DNA from: CAKSQF01 sp964568425
GTDB taxonomy: Bacteria; Bacillota; Clostridia; Oscillospirales; CAG-272
Reading direction: 5' to 3'
Assembly: GCA_964568425.1 (NCBI GenBank)
Contig: CAZMPO010000002.1
Span: 1 to 64,000 of the forward strand
DNA length: 64,000 bases
Part shown: piece by piece, positions 1 through 8,242 of the stretch
How positions within the stretch are numbered: position 1 is the stretch's first letter
Layout: every line of letters begins with the position of its first letter
Program-made: the position numbers and the translations under genes
The notes under the pieces: generated by a model
Told to the model about the DNA's origin: nothing
Seen by the model: the letters and a program-made list of their open reading frames with translations, nothing else
The model's database searches: none

Positions 1-1455
1 GTTTATCCTCTGACGCTCCCGAACCCCGACGGCAAGGACATTTATATCGACGGCGTGAAGTGGACACCCTCGAACCACACCGCACTTGATGCAACGGATA
101 CCAACCTTTATGCTTATATCAGCGGCGAAAAGCACGTCATCAAGATCGGCAGCGACGAAGCCGTCTGGCACTTCGACAGTGCAACGGAAACTTTCCTGAA
201 GATCGATTGCGTGGACAATGTCAAGGATCACTTCTGCGACTACTGCGGCGAAAAGCTCAGCGACCATACGGGCGGTCAGGCGACCTGCACCAAAAAGGCG
301 GTCTGCGGCTACTGCGGCAACGAATACGGCGATGTCGATAAGACCAAGCACACCGGCAGCACCGAGGTCAGAGGTGACAAAGACGCAACATGCACCGATG
401 ACGGCTACACCGGCGATACATACTGCAAGGATTGCGGCACTCTCATCGAAAGCGGACAGACGATCAAATCAAACGGTCACACGGATGCAAACAAAGACCA
501 CATCTGCGATGTTGAAACATGCAAAGCAACCGTCTCCAACCACAAAGGCGGCAGAGCAACATGTAAATCCCCCGCGATCTGCGATTACTGCCAAGAGCCT
601 TATGGCGATGTCGATAAGACCAAGCACACCGGCAATACCGAGTTGAGAGGTGACAAAGACGCAACATGCACCGATGACGGCTACACCGGCGATACATACT
701 GCAAGGATTGCGGCACTCTCATCGAAAGCGGACAGACGATCAAATCAAACGGTCACACGGATGCAAACAAAGACCACATCTGCGATGTTGAAACATGCAA
801 AGCAACCGTCTCCAACCACAAAGGCGGCAGAGCAACATGTAAATCCCCCGCGATCTGCGATTACTGCCAAGAGCCTTACGGCGATGTCGACAAGACAAAT
901 CACACCGGCAATACCGAGGTCAGAGGTGACAAAGACGCAACATGCACCGATGACGGCTACACCGGCGATACATACTGCAAGGATTGCGACACCCTGCTCG
1001 ATCAAGGCACATCGATCAACGCCCTCGGACACACCGGCGGCGAAGCAAAGTGCAACGCCGAAGCGATCTGCACAGTCTGCGGCAAGCCATATGGCGATGT
1101 CGATAAGACCAAGCATACCGGCGAAGAGATCTGGATCCGCACGGCTGATACGCACGCCAAGAAGTTGAATTGCTGCGGAACTGAAGTTGTTGCCGAGGCG
1201 GCACACGATTTCGACGAAAACGGCGACTGCATTTGCGGCGCACGCGAGTTCATATTCGGCGATGCCAACGGCGACGGCAAGATCGACTGCCATGACGTGA
1301 TACTTGTCAAAAAGTATATCGCCAACTATGATGCAGGACTCGGCATGTCAAGCATCGAGGTCTACCCCGGTGCCGACATGAACAACGACGGCAATATCAA
1401 CTGCCACGATGTTATCATGATGAAAAAATACATCGCGAGCATGCCAAGCGAATAA
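1..1455 (+). CDS. dockerin-containing Cys-rich repeat surface protein (5' partial)
   Basis: The reading frame is open to base 1, so the start and any signal peptide lie outside the window; 484 residues are visible. Most of the protein is Cys-rich, with CxxC pairs (CDYC, CGYC, CKDC) in near-identical 92-residue repeats; such modules are common in secreted proteins of gut Clostridia and may bind metal or form disulfides. Residues about 420-484 are a complete type I dockerin: two calcium loops (DANGDGKIDCHD near 421 and DMNNDGNINCHD near 459), each followed by a helix containing KKYI. Known role of dockerins: docking to cohesins on scaffoldins or the cell surface. No catalytic domain is visible in this part. 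A perfect terminator hairpin follows the stop codon. Function beyond cell-surface attachment is unknown. Confidence 0.8.
   Translation, partial: VYPLTLPNPDGKDIYIDGVKWTPSNHTALDATDTNLYAYISGEKHVIKIGSDEAVWHFDSATETFLKIDCVDNVKDHFCDYCGEKLSDHTGGQATCTKKAVCGYCGNEYGDVDKTKHTGSTEVRGDKDATCTDDGYTGDTYCKDCGTLIESGQTIKSNGHTDANKDHICDVETCKATVSNHKGGRATCKSPAICDYCQEPYGDVDKTKHTGNTELRGDKDATCTDDGYTGDTYCKDCGTLIESGQTIKSNGHTDANKDHICDVETCKATVSNHKGGRATCKSPAICDYCQEPYGDVDKTNHTGNTEVRGDKDATCTDDGYTGDTYCKDCDTLLDQGTSINALGHTGGEAKCNAEAICTVCGKPYGDVDKTKHTGEEIWIRTADTHAKKLNCCGTEVVAEAAHDFDENGDCICGAREFIFGDANGDGKIDCHDVILVKKYIANYDAGLGMSSIEVYPGADMNNDGNINCHDVIMMKKYIASMPSE
371..988 (+). repeat. 276-bp in-frame tandem repeats (2.2 copies)
   Basis: Copies start at 371, 647 and 923, a period of exactly 276 nt (92 codons). 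Copies 1 and 2 are nearly identical at the DNA level, with only a few changes near their ends; copy 3 matches to about 988 and then diverges. This suggests recent expansion by unequal recombination inside the dockerin protein gene. Confidence 0.9.
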
Positions 1456-1460
1456 CACAG

Positions 1461-1500
1461 CAACAAAACCTCACGGATGAATTTCCGTGAGGTTTTGTTG
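1461..1500 (+). terminator. intrinsic terminator hairpin
   Basis: Perfect 17-bp stem (1461-1477 with 1484-1500), 6-nt loop, with A-rich 5' and T-rich 3' arms, six bases after the dockerin gene stop codon. Confidence 0.85.
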
Positions 1501-1529
1501 GGGTGCTGTGATTTTTTTGTCCATTTCAC

Positions 1530-1558
1530 TTGACAATTTATCAAAAATGCGATATAAT
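1530..1558 (+). promoter_or_regulatory. sigma-A promoter, TTGACA-N17-TATAAT
   Basis: Perfect consensus -35 (1530-1535) and -10 (1553-1558) with a 17-nt spacer, about 40 nt upstream of the ATG at 1601. Drives the GH123-like gene. Confidence 0.85.
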
Positions 1559-1600
1559 GATCAAAAAAGTACAATCTGCCAACCAAAGAAAGAGGCCATC

Positions 1601-4384
1601 ATGAAAAAAATTCCAAAGACAATCACTCGCATTTTATCGACCGCCCTTGCCGTGCTCGTTTGCGGCGGCGCGATCACACCAATGCTTGCCGTTGCCGCCG
1701 ACGAGCGAAAGGAGATCATCGTCAACGACAGCGAGACGGGCACGGGCAACTTCCAATTTGATTTCCACGGTCAGTGGGTACACGAGGGCGGCTTTCCCGA
1801 ACGCTTTGTGGGCGGCGACGAACACTGGACCACCACCAATCAGTTTGGCTCGAACTATCCCGGCGTGACATTTCGTTTTGTCGGCGAGCGCGTGGCGATC
1901 TACGGGCACAAAGTCCCCGAGGGCGGCATGGCAAGCGTCAGCGTCGACGGCGAGGCTGTGGGTACCGTCGATTTCTACAATCCTTCGCGTATCGAGAAGG
2001 TCCTGCTTTTTGAGAGCGATAAACTGACCGAGGGCGAGCACACGGTCACGCTTCAACTTGTGGCGGACAAGAATCCCTCTGCAGGCAACACACACGAGGC
2101 GAGCATTGATTATGCGGTCGTCACGACGTCGTCGGGCATTCCCGCAACCGGGGTTCGGGTCGATACCGAAATGATCACATTAGAGGCAGGCATGAGCTAT
2201 CCGGTATCTTACACCATCCTTCCCGAGTATGCAACCGAGTCCCCCGACATCACATATTCGTCGTCCGACGAGTCGGTGGCAAGCGTTGACGAGGCGGGTG
2301 TCATCACCGCAAAGGGTGTCGGCGAGGCTGTGATCACGCTTGCTCCTGCCGACAAGTCGTTTTCGGGCACAATGACCGTCAAGGTTCGTGAGCATGTCGG
2401 CGGCGATCTGATCTGCATCGAGGGCGATACCAACGTCCACACAAAGCCTGAGGATTACTACGATCTCTTTGAGCGACTTAACGGCAAAGAATCGACCAAG
2501 CTCGGCGTCACCGCATGGCTTGGCGATGTGGCATCGGCAAAAATTGACATGTTCACGACAGGCAGGGCACTTCAAAATGTCAAATTCACCGCAGGCGAGC
2601 TTGTCAATGATCACGGCGACAAGCTTGACGGCGAGGTAAGCCTTTACTTTATCAAGACCGTGCTTGCCCACGACACGGGCAAGTATGTCCCCGATGTTCT
2701 GTATTCCGAGGGTCCTGTCGATCTTCCCGCGTCGTCCGTGTCATCAGTCTGGGTGCAGATCAAGACGGCGAAGGATGCACTGCCCGGGGATTACACGGGC
2801 GAGATAACGGTTACAGCCGACGGACTCGATACGCCCGAAATATTGACCCTCACGGTAGAGGTCATAGGGCTCGAGCGCCCCGAGGGCGAAGTTCCGTTCG
2901 AGGTGTGGCAGTACCCGTATTCTTCCAATCGCTACTATTCGGGCAAGACAACTGCCGAATATTTCGGAGACGGTCTTGACGGTCTGTGGAACACACACCT
3001 TGATCCGACATACGAGGCGGGACTGCGCTCACAGCTTGAGCTTTACAAGGCTGCAGGCGGAAACAGCGTTACCGTCACCATCGTCGAGGATGCGTGGGGA
3101 TCTCAAACCCCCGATCCGTACCCCTCAATGATCAAGTGGACACAAAAGAAGGACGGCACATTCGTATTCGACTATACAGATTTCGACTATTATGTGGAGC
3201 TTTGTGCATCCTGCGGTATTGATGGTCCGATCATGGCGTTCTCGATCGGCGACTGGGTCAGCCGCATCACCTATTACAGTGAACAGCGTGACAAGGTCGT
3301 ATCTGAAAATCTGAACCCGGGTTCACTGCGTTATACGAAGATTTGGAAGGCTTTTCTCACCGATCTCATGGCGCACACCAAGGAAAAGGGCTGGTTCGAC
3401 CGCGTACATATGGCAATGGATGAGCGCGGACCCGAGGTAGTCGAGGCGGTGCTCGATGTCGTCGAGTCGGTCAAGGACGAGAACGGACAGCACTTCAAGA
3501 CAGCTCTTGCGGTCTATTCTTTCGAGACCGAGTATCTGTTTGATCGCATTACCGATCTCTCGCTCGCCATCACTTTGGATGCGGGGCATGTGGACAAGAT
3601 CACCGCCCACCGTAAGAGCATGGGGCTGACCACCACCATTTATACCTGCGGTCCGCAGAACTCCGCTCTGTCCAACGCGCCGATCGAGAGCCTCTATACC
3701 TTGTGGTATGCCGCTCAAAGGGGTGCTGACGGCTTCCTTCGTTGGGCACTCGACGCCTTTAATGTCGATCCCCTGAACAGCAGTTACCACCGTGTCTACG
3801 CCGCAGGCGATATCTATCTCATCTACCCCGATCTCGCGGATGCCAAAGATCCGACAGCTCATTCGTCTGCTCGCTTTGAAAAGCTTGCGGAGGGCGTGAG
3901 GGATGTTGCAAAACTCGGTTGGGTGCTCGAAAATTATCCCGAGTATGAAAAGAGCCTTGGAAACGCACTGAAATCCATCGGCGGCGATATGGCAAAAACA
4001 GTGGCAAATGCTCAGAAAAGGCTTAATTCGGCAGGTCGCGAGATAGCACTCGCCGAGCTGATCAAAGCCGCTGAGGCGTCCGAGTATGCAAATGATAAAA
4101 ATCTGACCGCCGCCGTCAGTGCCGCGCAAGAGGTGCTTGAGGGCAGGGCATCGGCAAAAGAGCAGACCGAGGCGGCATACGGCATCGCCAAGATATTGAA
4201 GACTCTAAATGCCTCTCCCGACAAGTACGACCCCATCGATGTGCCCGACAACATTGGCAATGATACGGATGAAAAGAAGGATTTCCCCACGATCGCCGTT
4301 ATCATCGGCGCGGCTGTCGCAATAATTGCCGCCGCCGCAGTTACTGTCGTGGTTTTGATGAAAAAGAAGAAAAAAGACAATTAA
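1601..4384 (+). CDS. GH123/DUF4091-like glycoside hydrolase, secreted and membrane-anchored
   Basis: 927 residues. The ATG at 1601 is chosen because it follows an AAGAAAGAGG ribosome site and gives a clean signal peptide (MKKIPKTITRILSTALAV...). Order: signal peptide (1-33); a beta-rich carbohydrate-binding-like domain (about 38-170); a Big_2 Ig-like domain (about 180-263, with SSSDESVASVD); a region resembling the DUF4091/GH123 catalytic barrel (about 300-760); a helical tail; and a C-terminal membrane segment (about 896-920) ending in KKKKKDN. GH123 beta-N-acetylgalactosaminidases use an adjacent Asp-Glu pair with substrate assistance; the best candidate here is D607-E608 in MAMDERG. Probable substrate is a GalNAc-containing host or microbial glycan (inference). 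Monocistronic, between its own promoter and a terminator. Confidence 0.7.
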   Translation: MKKIPKTITRILSTALAVLVCGGAITPMLAVAADERKEIIVNDSETGTGNFQFDFHGQWVHEGGFPERFVGGDEHWTTTNQFGSNYPGVTFRFVGERVAIYGHKVPEGGMASVSVDGEAVGTVDFYNPSRIEKVLLFESDKLTEGEHTVTLQLVADKNPSAGNTHEASIDYAVVTTSSGIPATGVRVDTEMITLEAGMSYPVSYTILPEYATESPDITYSSSDESVASVDEAGVITAKGVGEAVITLAPADKSFSGTMTVKVREHVGGDLICIEGDTNVHTKPEDYYDLFERLNGKESTKLGVTAWLGDVASAKIDMFTTGRALQNVKFTAGELVNDHGDKLDGEVSLYFIKTVLAHDTGKYVPDVLYSEGPVDLPASSVSSVWVQIKTAKDALPGDYTGEITVTADGLDTPEILTLTVEVIGLERPEGEVPFEVWQYPYSSNRYYSGKTTAEYFGDGLDGLWNTHLDPTYEAGLRSQLELYKAAGGNSVTVTIVEDAWGSQTPDPYPSMIKWTQKKDGTFVFDYTDFDYYVELCASCGIDGPIMAFSIGDWVSRITYYSEQRDKVVSENLNPGSLRYTKIWKAFLTDLMAHTKEKGWFDRVHMAMDERGPEVVEAVLDVVESVKDENGQHFKTALAVYSFETEYLFDRITDLSLAITLDAGHVDKITAHRKSMGLTTTIYTCGPQNSALSNAPIESLYTLWYAAQRGADGFLRWALDAFNVDPLNSSYHRVYAAGDIYLIYPDLADAKDPTAHSSARFEKLAEGVRDVAKLGWVLENYPEYEKSLGNALKSIGGDMAKTVANAQKRLNSAGREIALAELIKAAEASEYANDKNLTAAVSAAQEVLEGRASAKEQTEAAYGIAKILKTLNASPDKYDPIDVPDNIGNDTDEKKDFPTIAVIIGAAVAIIAAAAVTVVVLMKKKKKDN

Positions 4385-4390
4385 TAACGA

Positions 4391-4436
4391 AAATGCTGTC
4401 TCAAGATCCCGACCGCGGGATCTTGAGACAGCATTT
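4391..4436. terminator. bidirectional terminator between convergent genes
   Basis: Perfect 20-bp stem (4391-4410 with 4417-4436), 6-nt loop, AT-rich flanks. It carries the GCTGTCTCAA core shared with the terminators near 49050 and 58050. Confidence 0.85.
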
Positions 4437-4457
4437 ATTTCTCAGATAGCTCTTTAT

Positions 4458-5567
4458 TTACGGATAAATTGTAATTTCCGCTTTGGTATTGTCTGCCTCG
4501 ATGTAGATTCGGTACGCGGAATCACCCCAACCGCCGAAGTCGAGCTCAACGGTTGTGGGAACCCCTTTTTTTAATTCCACGGTCTTGGCATCACCGCGTG
4601 CCATGTTATCGTCACTTTGTTGACAGCAAAGTTTAACATCAACTTCTATGTCGACAATGGCGGTCAGTTCAACAGTAACCGTGTTGTGCGGATCATATCC
4701 GCCCTCGACTTTGATGTTCTTAACGCTCATCTGAACGGGCGAGCCCGATTTGAAAATACTTGTAAGCTCCACGGTGTCATCGCCCTTGTGATATGTTCCC
4801 TTGTAATAATCATAGGGCGCATAATGCCAAGCGTTGTTTACATCTGCTTTGAATTCTTCGGTGATTTCGAGGACCTTTCCTTCGCCAAAGTGGGTTTCCA
4901 CAAGACATACCTGCGACAGATCGGGCGTTAAACGATAGATCATCCCAGATCTCTCGATCCACATGGTTCCGCACTCGATCGGATACTGACCGCCTCCGAC
5001 TTCAAATACATCATCCGAGATCTTCGGAACTGTCTCTCCGGTCTCCTTCATCGCCTTCAGTGCATCGATGATGCTGTACGCCACATCGCAAGCACCGACC
5101 GTCTTGGTCGAGATACCCCAACCGTCCCATGCGTATTGGTAAAGTGTTACCCCTACCTCGTATCCGGTGTGGGACAGATTTTCATTTTGCTTTTTGACGT
5201 TCTTTGCTGTTACCTCATACCGAGGAGTCGGACCGCTGGGATATTCCGCATATTCCAATTTTCTGATATCGCCGGTGTGATCTACAACGACAGCATCTTT
5301 TTCGTTCAGACCCGTAAAATCATTCCAAAATACACGGTAAAGGTCTCCGTCTGTATCGTAGGCATAAAAGCAATAGGGCTTTTCATCCACATATTCAAAT
5401 GCTACACAGCTCGGCACGGTCTCCGCGATCGTCATGATAATGGACGGGTGTTTGTCGGGCTGATCTTGTTCTCCCTCGCTTTCGGAAGGGCTATAGGATG
5501 CCATACAACCGATAAGAGTCGCAAGCACCGCTATAAGGGTCAATGTTACAGCAAATATTCGTTTCAT
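4458..5567 (-). CDS. putative lipoprotein of unknown function
   Basis: 369 residues from the ATG at 5567, which has an AGGAGG site 7 nt upstream; the frame is open further upstream but without such a site. N-terminus MKRIFAVTLTLIAVLATLIGC has a lipobox with Cys21, so a membrane-anchored exported protein is expected. The linker after Cys21 is Ser/Glu-rich. The rest is mostly beta-strand-like with no domain I recognise; the last 90 residues (GSPVQMSVKNIKVEG onward) look like an immunoglobulin-like or sugar-binding sandwich. Monocistronic. In the 5568-5836 region behind it I see only short repeats (ATTGTC units at 5660-5677 and an ACTTG/CAAGT inverted repeat near 5685) and a weak TACAAT box, no gene. 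Confidence 0.6.
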   Translation of the reverse strand: MKRIFAVTLTLIAVLATLIGCMASYSPSESEGEQDQPDKHPSIIMTIAETVPSCVAFEYVDEKPYCFYAYDTDGDLYRVFWNDFTGLNEKDAVVVDHTGDIRKLEYAEYPSGPTPRYEVTAKNVKKQNENLSHTGYEVGVTLYQYAWDGWGISTKTVGACDVAYSIIDALKAMKETGETVPKISDDVFEVGGGQYPIECGTMWIERSGMIYRLTPDLSQVCLVETHFGEGKVLEITEEFKADVNNAWHYAPYDYYKGTYHKGDDTVELTSIFKSGSPVQMSVKNIKVEGGYDPHNTVTVELTAIVDIEVDVKLCCQQSDDNMARGDAKTVELKKGVPTTVELDFGGWGDSAYRIYIEADNTKAEITIYP

Positions 5568-5836
5568 TTGGGTACCTCCTTTTGGGGAACATTTGTCAAG
5601 TGTTTGCCACCATTCTTCGTGATCGTGAGTCAGGACAGATCGGAGCGGCATCCCATCTGCATTGTCATTGTCATTGTATCACAGACTTGTTGCCAAGTTG
5701 TTACAGGAGAGCATATGGGAAATATTTTTTTTTATAAGCAGAAAACAAGGATGTTGTCACTCTGTCGCAGACCTTTGACTTCAATTGTCAAGCGACACTT
5801 TTTCTTTGAAAAATCGAAAAAATTTGCGTATGGGGC

Positions 5837-5865
5837 TTGCATTTTTTTCTTTTTTGTTGTATAAT
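5837..5865 (+). promoter_or_regulatory. sigma-A promoter, TTGCAT-N17-TATAAT
   Basis: -35 at 5837-5842 and -10 at 5860-5865, 17-nt spacer. Expected start near 5872 gives a leader of about 108 nt for the decarboxylase operon. No terminator separates the five genes, so this is probably the operon promoter. Confidence 0.8.
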
Positions 5866-5884
5866 AGGATCATAATGGGGGAAG

Positions 5885-5973
5885 ATGTGAGTTCACATGA
5901 AAAATGCCCCAAGCGGTGACTGCACTCTCGGTGGTTTTGCAGTCGGAAAAGACCGTAAACCGCCGAGAAGGAG
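5885..5973 (+). promoter_or_regulatory. structured 5' leader of the decarboxylase operon
   Basis: Elements: a 14-nt palindrome ATGTGA-GT-TCACAT (5885-5898), a CRP-like half-site pair but with only 2 nt between; stem A, GACTGCA (5918-5924) with TGCAGTC (5938-5944); stem B, TCTCGGTGGTTT (5926-5937) with AAACCGCCGAGA (5957-5968), 12 bp with one G-U. The left arm of B lies in the loop of A, an H-type pseudoknot order or two competing folds. Stem B ends in the first base of the AAGGAG ribosome site (5968-5973), so folding could gate translation. It matches no riboswitch class I can name. Confidence 0.45.
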
Positions 5974-5979
5974 TAATAT

Positions 5980-7368
5980 ATGGAGTTAAAAAAGAAAAGT
6001 CCGCTCGTCCGTACGGGCGGTGCGTACGATGATATTTCGGCGATCCTCGATGAGAATACCTTCTTCGAGATAGGCTCGTACGTCGGCGGAGAGTCGTATG
6101 CATCGGTCGTTTGCGGCTACGGTTCGGTAGACGGTGCACTGACATTCGTTTTTGCACAGGATCTGACCCGTGACAAGGGCGCACTCGGACAGGCTGAGGT
6201 CGAAAAGATCTGCTCGACCTACGATATGGCGATAAAGGGCGGAGCACCGATCATCGGCATTTGGAAGAGCGCGGGCGCGCGCATAAACGAGGGCGAGGGA
6301 GCACTTTCGGCATACGGCAAGCTGCTTGCCAAGGTCACGAAGGCGTCGGGTATCATCCCGCAGATCGCCGTTGTCGACGGAGTTTGCGGAGGTATGTCCT
6401 CGGCGGCGGTGTCGATGTTCGATATCATCATCGCATCAAAGGATGCAAGCTTTTATGTAAATCCCCCCTTCGTTCTCAAAAACCTTGGCATGAAGGACGC
6501 AGGCAAGATCGAAAAAGCCGCAAAGAGCGGACTTGTCGATATCGTTTGCGAGAGCGGAGCAGAGGCTCTTGCAAAAGCAAAAGAGCTTGTCTCGAGCATT
6601 CCGCAGAATAATGCGCAGGGACTTTTCTATGTCGGCGGCGTCGAGGATGACCCCTCTCGCCCCACTCCCGAGCTTGAGAGCGCAAATGACGCGCACGCAC
6701 TGCTTGCATCGATCGCCGATTGCGGCAGATATACCGAGCTCAAACCCGATTTCGCTCCCGAGATCGTTACAGCGCTTGCCACTGTCGGTTATGCCACGGT
6801 CGGTGTTGTTGCTACCGAGCACGGCAAGACCCTGACCCCTGCGGCATCCCGCAAGGCGGCGGCATTCATATCCTTCTGCGACAACTTCATGATCCCCGTC
6901 ATCACTCTCGTGGACACCGACGGTATCGATCTTTCGGTCGACGCCGAAAATGCGGCTTACGCTCCCGAGCTGTCGCGTCTTGCGGCGGCATATGCCGGAT
7001 CGACCAATACAAAGATAACTGCGATCGTCGGCAAGGCTTACGGCGCGGCTTATACACTGCTCGGCTCTAAGGCAGTCGGCGCAGATGTCGTCCTTGCCAC
7101 CGAGGGCGCGCAGATCTCGGTCATGGAACCGGATGCGGCAGTACAATTTTTGTACGGCGATAAGATCAAGACGCCCGCTGACAGAGAAGCGAGAAGGAAC
7201 GAGTGGACGGAGATCCACGCATCGGCAACCGCGGCGGCATCCACCGGCGATATTGACGATGTTGTTGCTCCCGCCGAGCTTCGTGCTCGCATGATCGCGG
7301 CACTCAACGCATTCTGGTCAAAGGCGTCGGGCACTGCCTGCGCAAAGCATTCAAAGCTTCCTTTTTAA
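5980..7368 (+). CDS. mmdA: biotin-dependent carboxyltransferase, MmdA/12S-like (acyl-CoA decarboxylase alpha)
   Basis: 462 residues. Two crotonase-fold carboxyltransferase halves of the acyl-CoA carboxylase beta/MmdA family. Motifs: FAQDLTRDKGALG in the N-terminal half, SAGARINEGEGAL and VDGVCGGMSSAAVSMFD forming an oxyanion/acyl-CoA site, and VGKAYGAAYTLLGSKAVG in the second half. Shorter than typical MmdA (about 510). It would move CO2 between an acyl-CoA, such as methylmalonyl- or malonyl-CoA, and carboxybiotin on the carrier encoded two genes downstream. First gene of the operon, AAGGAG site 7 nt before the ATG. Substrate cannot be fixed from sequence; methylmalonyl-CoA is the usual one in clusters with OadG, OadB and a separate biotin carrier. 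Confidence 0.8.
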   Translation: MELKKKSPLVRTGGAYDDISAILDENTFFEIGSYVGGESYASVVCGYGSVDGALTFVFAQDLTRDKGALGQAEVEKICSTYDMAIKGGAPIIGIWKSAGARINEGEGALSAYGKLLAKVTKASGIIPQIAVVDGVCGGMSSAAVSMFDIIIASKDASFYVNPPFVLKNLGMKDAGKIEKAAKSGLVDIVCESGAEALAKAKELVSSIPQNNAQGLFYVGGVEDDPSRPTPELESANDAHALLASIADCGRYTELKPDFAPEIVTALATVGYATVGVVATEHGKTLTPAASRKAAAFISFCDNFMIPVITLVDTDGIDLSVDAENAAYAPELSRLAAAYAGSTNTKITAIVGKAYGAAYTLLGSKAVGADVVLATEGAQISVMEPDAAVQFLYGDKIKTPADREARRNEWTEIHASATAAASTGDIDDVVAPAELRARMIAALNAFWSKASGTACAKHSKLPF

Positions 7369-7392
7369 CGATAGTTGGGAGGAGATCATTTA

Positions 7393-7758
7393 ATGAACCT
7401 TTTTTATGTTTTGGCGGATAAACCGATCGGTGAACGCACGGTCGAGGCACTTCAGGACAGCCTTATCGGAATGCTTGTTGTATTTTTGTCTCTCTCCGTA
7501 CTGTGGGCGATAATCGAGATCTTCCATGCGGTGGTCAGCAGAGCGACAGGCAAGTCGAAAAAGCCTGACAGCGAGCCGACAGAGCAGACAACAGCCCCCG
7601 TCACGGTGATTCCCGAGACTCAGCCTGCTGAGGACGATGCCGCGATCGTTGCGGCGATCACTGCGGCAATATCGCTCTCGATAGACGCACCCGTCGGATC
7701 TTTCCGCGTTGTTTCCTTCAAAAGGAACGGCAGTAACGCCCATTGGAACAAAAATTAA
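7393..7758 (+). CDS. oadG: OadG-family small membrane subunit of Na+-translocating decarboxylase
   Basis: 121 residues from the ATG at 7393 (GGGAGGAG site). One membrane helix at about residues 24-45 (SLIGMLVVFLSLSVLWAII), then a Lys/Pro/Thr-rich linker and a short C-terminal part (AAIVAAITAAISLSID...FRVVSFKR) typical of OadG/MmdD gamma/delta subunits. In known complexes this subunit ties the carboxyltransferase to the membrane beta subunit and stabilises the assembly. Position between mmdA and the biotin carrier supports the call; sequence conservation in this family is low. Confidence 0.75.
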   Translation: MNLFYVLADKPIGERTVEALQDSLIGMLVVFLSLSVLWAIIEIFHAVVSRATGKSKKPDSEPTEQTTAPVTVIPETQPAEDDAAIVAAITAAISLSIDAPVGSFRVVSFKRNGSNAHWNKN

Positions 7759-7803
7759 CCTATAATAACAGCGAAAGCACGAAAGGATATAAAGGATATA
7801 ACT

Positions 7804-8202
7804 ATGAGAAAATTCAATGTTACCGTAAACGGCGTCTCTTATGATGTCGAGATCGAAGAGGTCGCTCAGGGCTCTGCCGCACCTGCAGCACCTGTCGCAC
7901 CTGCCGCACCCGCAGCACCTAAGGCTGCACCTGCTCCCGCAGCACCCAAAGCCGCTCCCAAAGCTGCACCTGCCGCAGCACCCGCAGGCGCCACCGAGGT
8001 AAAGGCTCCGATGCCCGGCACGATACTCAAGGTCAATGTCACTGCAGGACAGGCTGTAAAGAGAGGCGACATCGTCGCGATACTTGAGGCGATGAAAATG
8101 GAAAATGAGATCTTTGCTCCGGTCGACGGAACTGTCGCTACCGTAAATGTAAGCAAGGGAACTGCCGTTCAGACCGACGACCTTATCGTTTCGATAAAGT
8201 GA
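7804..8202 (+). CDS. mmdC: biotin carboxyl carrier protein of the decarboxylase (MmdC/1.3S-like)
   Basis: 132 residues. N-terminal short beta region (MRKFNVTVNGVSYDVEIEE), a flexible Ala/Pro/Lys linker (about 22-62), and a biotinyl/lipoyl domain with the EAMKM motif; the biotinylated lysine is K98. Length and architecture match MmdC and the 1.3S subunit of transcarboxylase. It carries CO2 between the soluble carboxyltransferases and the membrane OadB subunit. It is the only biotin carrier in the cluster, so both carboxyltransferase genes (5980 and 9503) would have to share it. Confidence 0.9.
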   Translation: MRKFNVTVNGVSYDVEIEEVAQGSAAPAAPVAPAAPAAPKAAPAPAAPKAAPKAAPAAAPAGATEVKAPMPGTILKVNVTAGQAVKRGDIVAILEAMKMENEIFAPVDGTVATVNVSKGTAVQTDDLIVSIK

Positions 8203-8242
8203 TCTTGTATTATTCCAAAAAAACGAAAGGAAGGCATAAAAT

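Noticed and set aside
371..988. CRISPR-like array
   Set aside because: Repeats are 276 nt, contiguous, in frame and coding; there are no spacers or cas genes.
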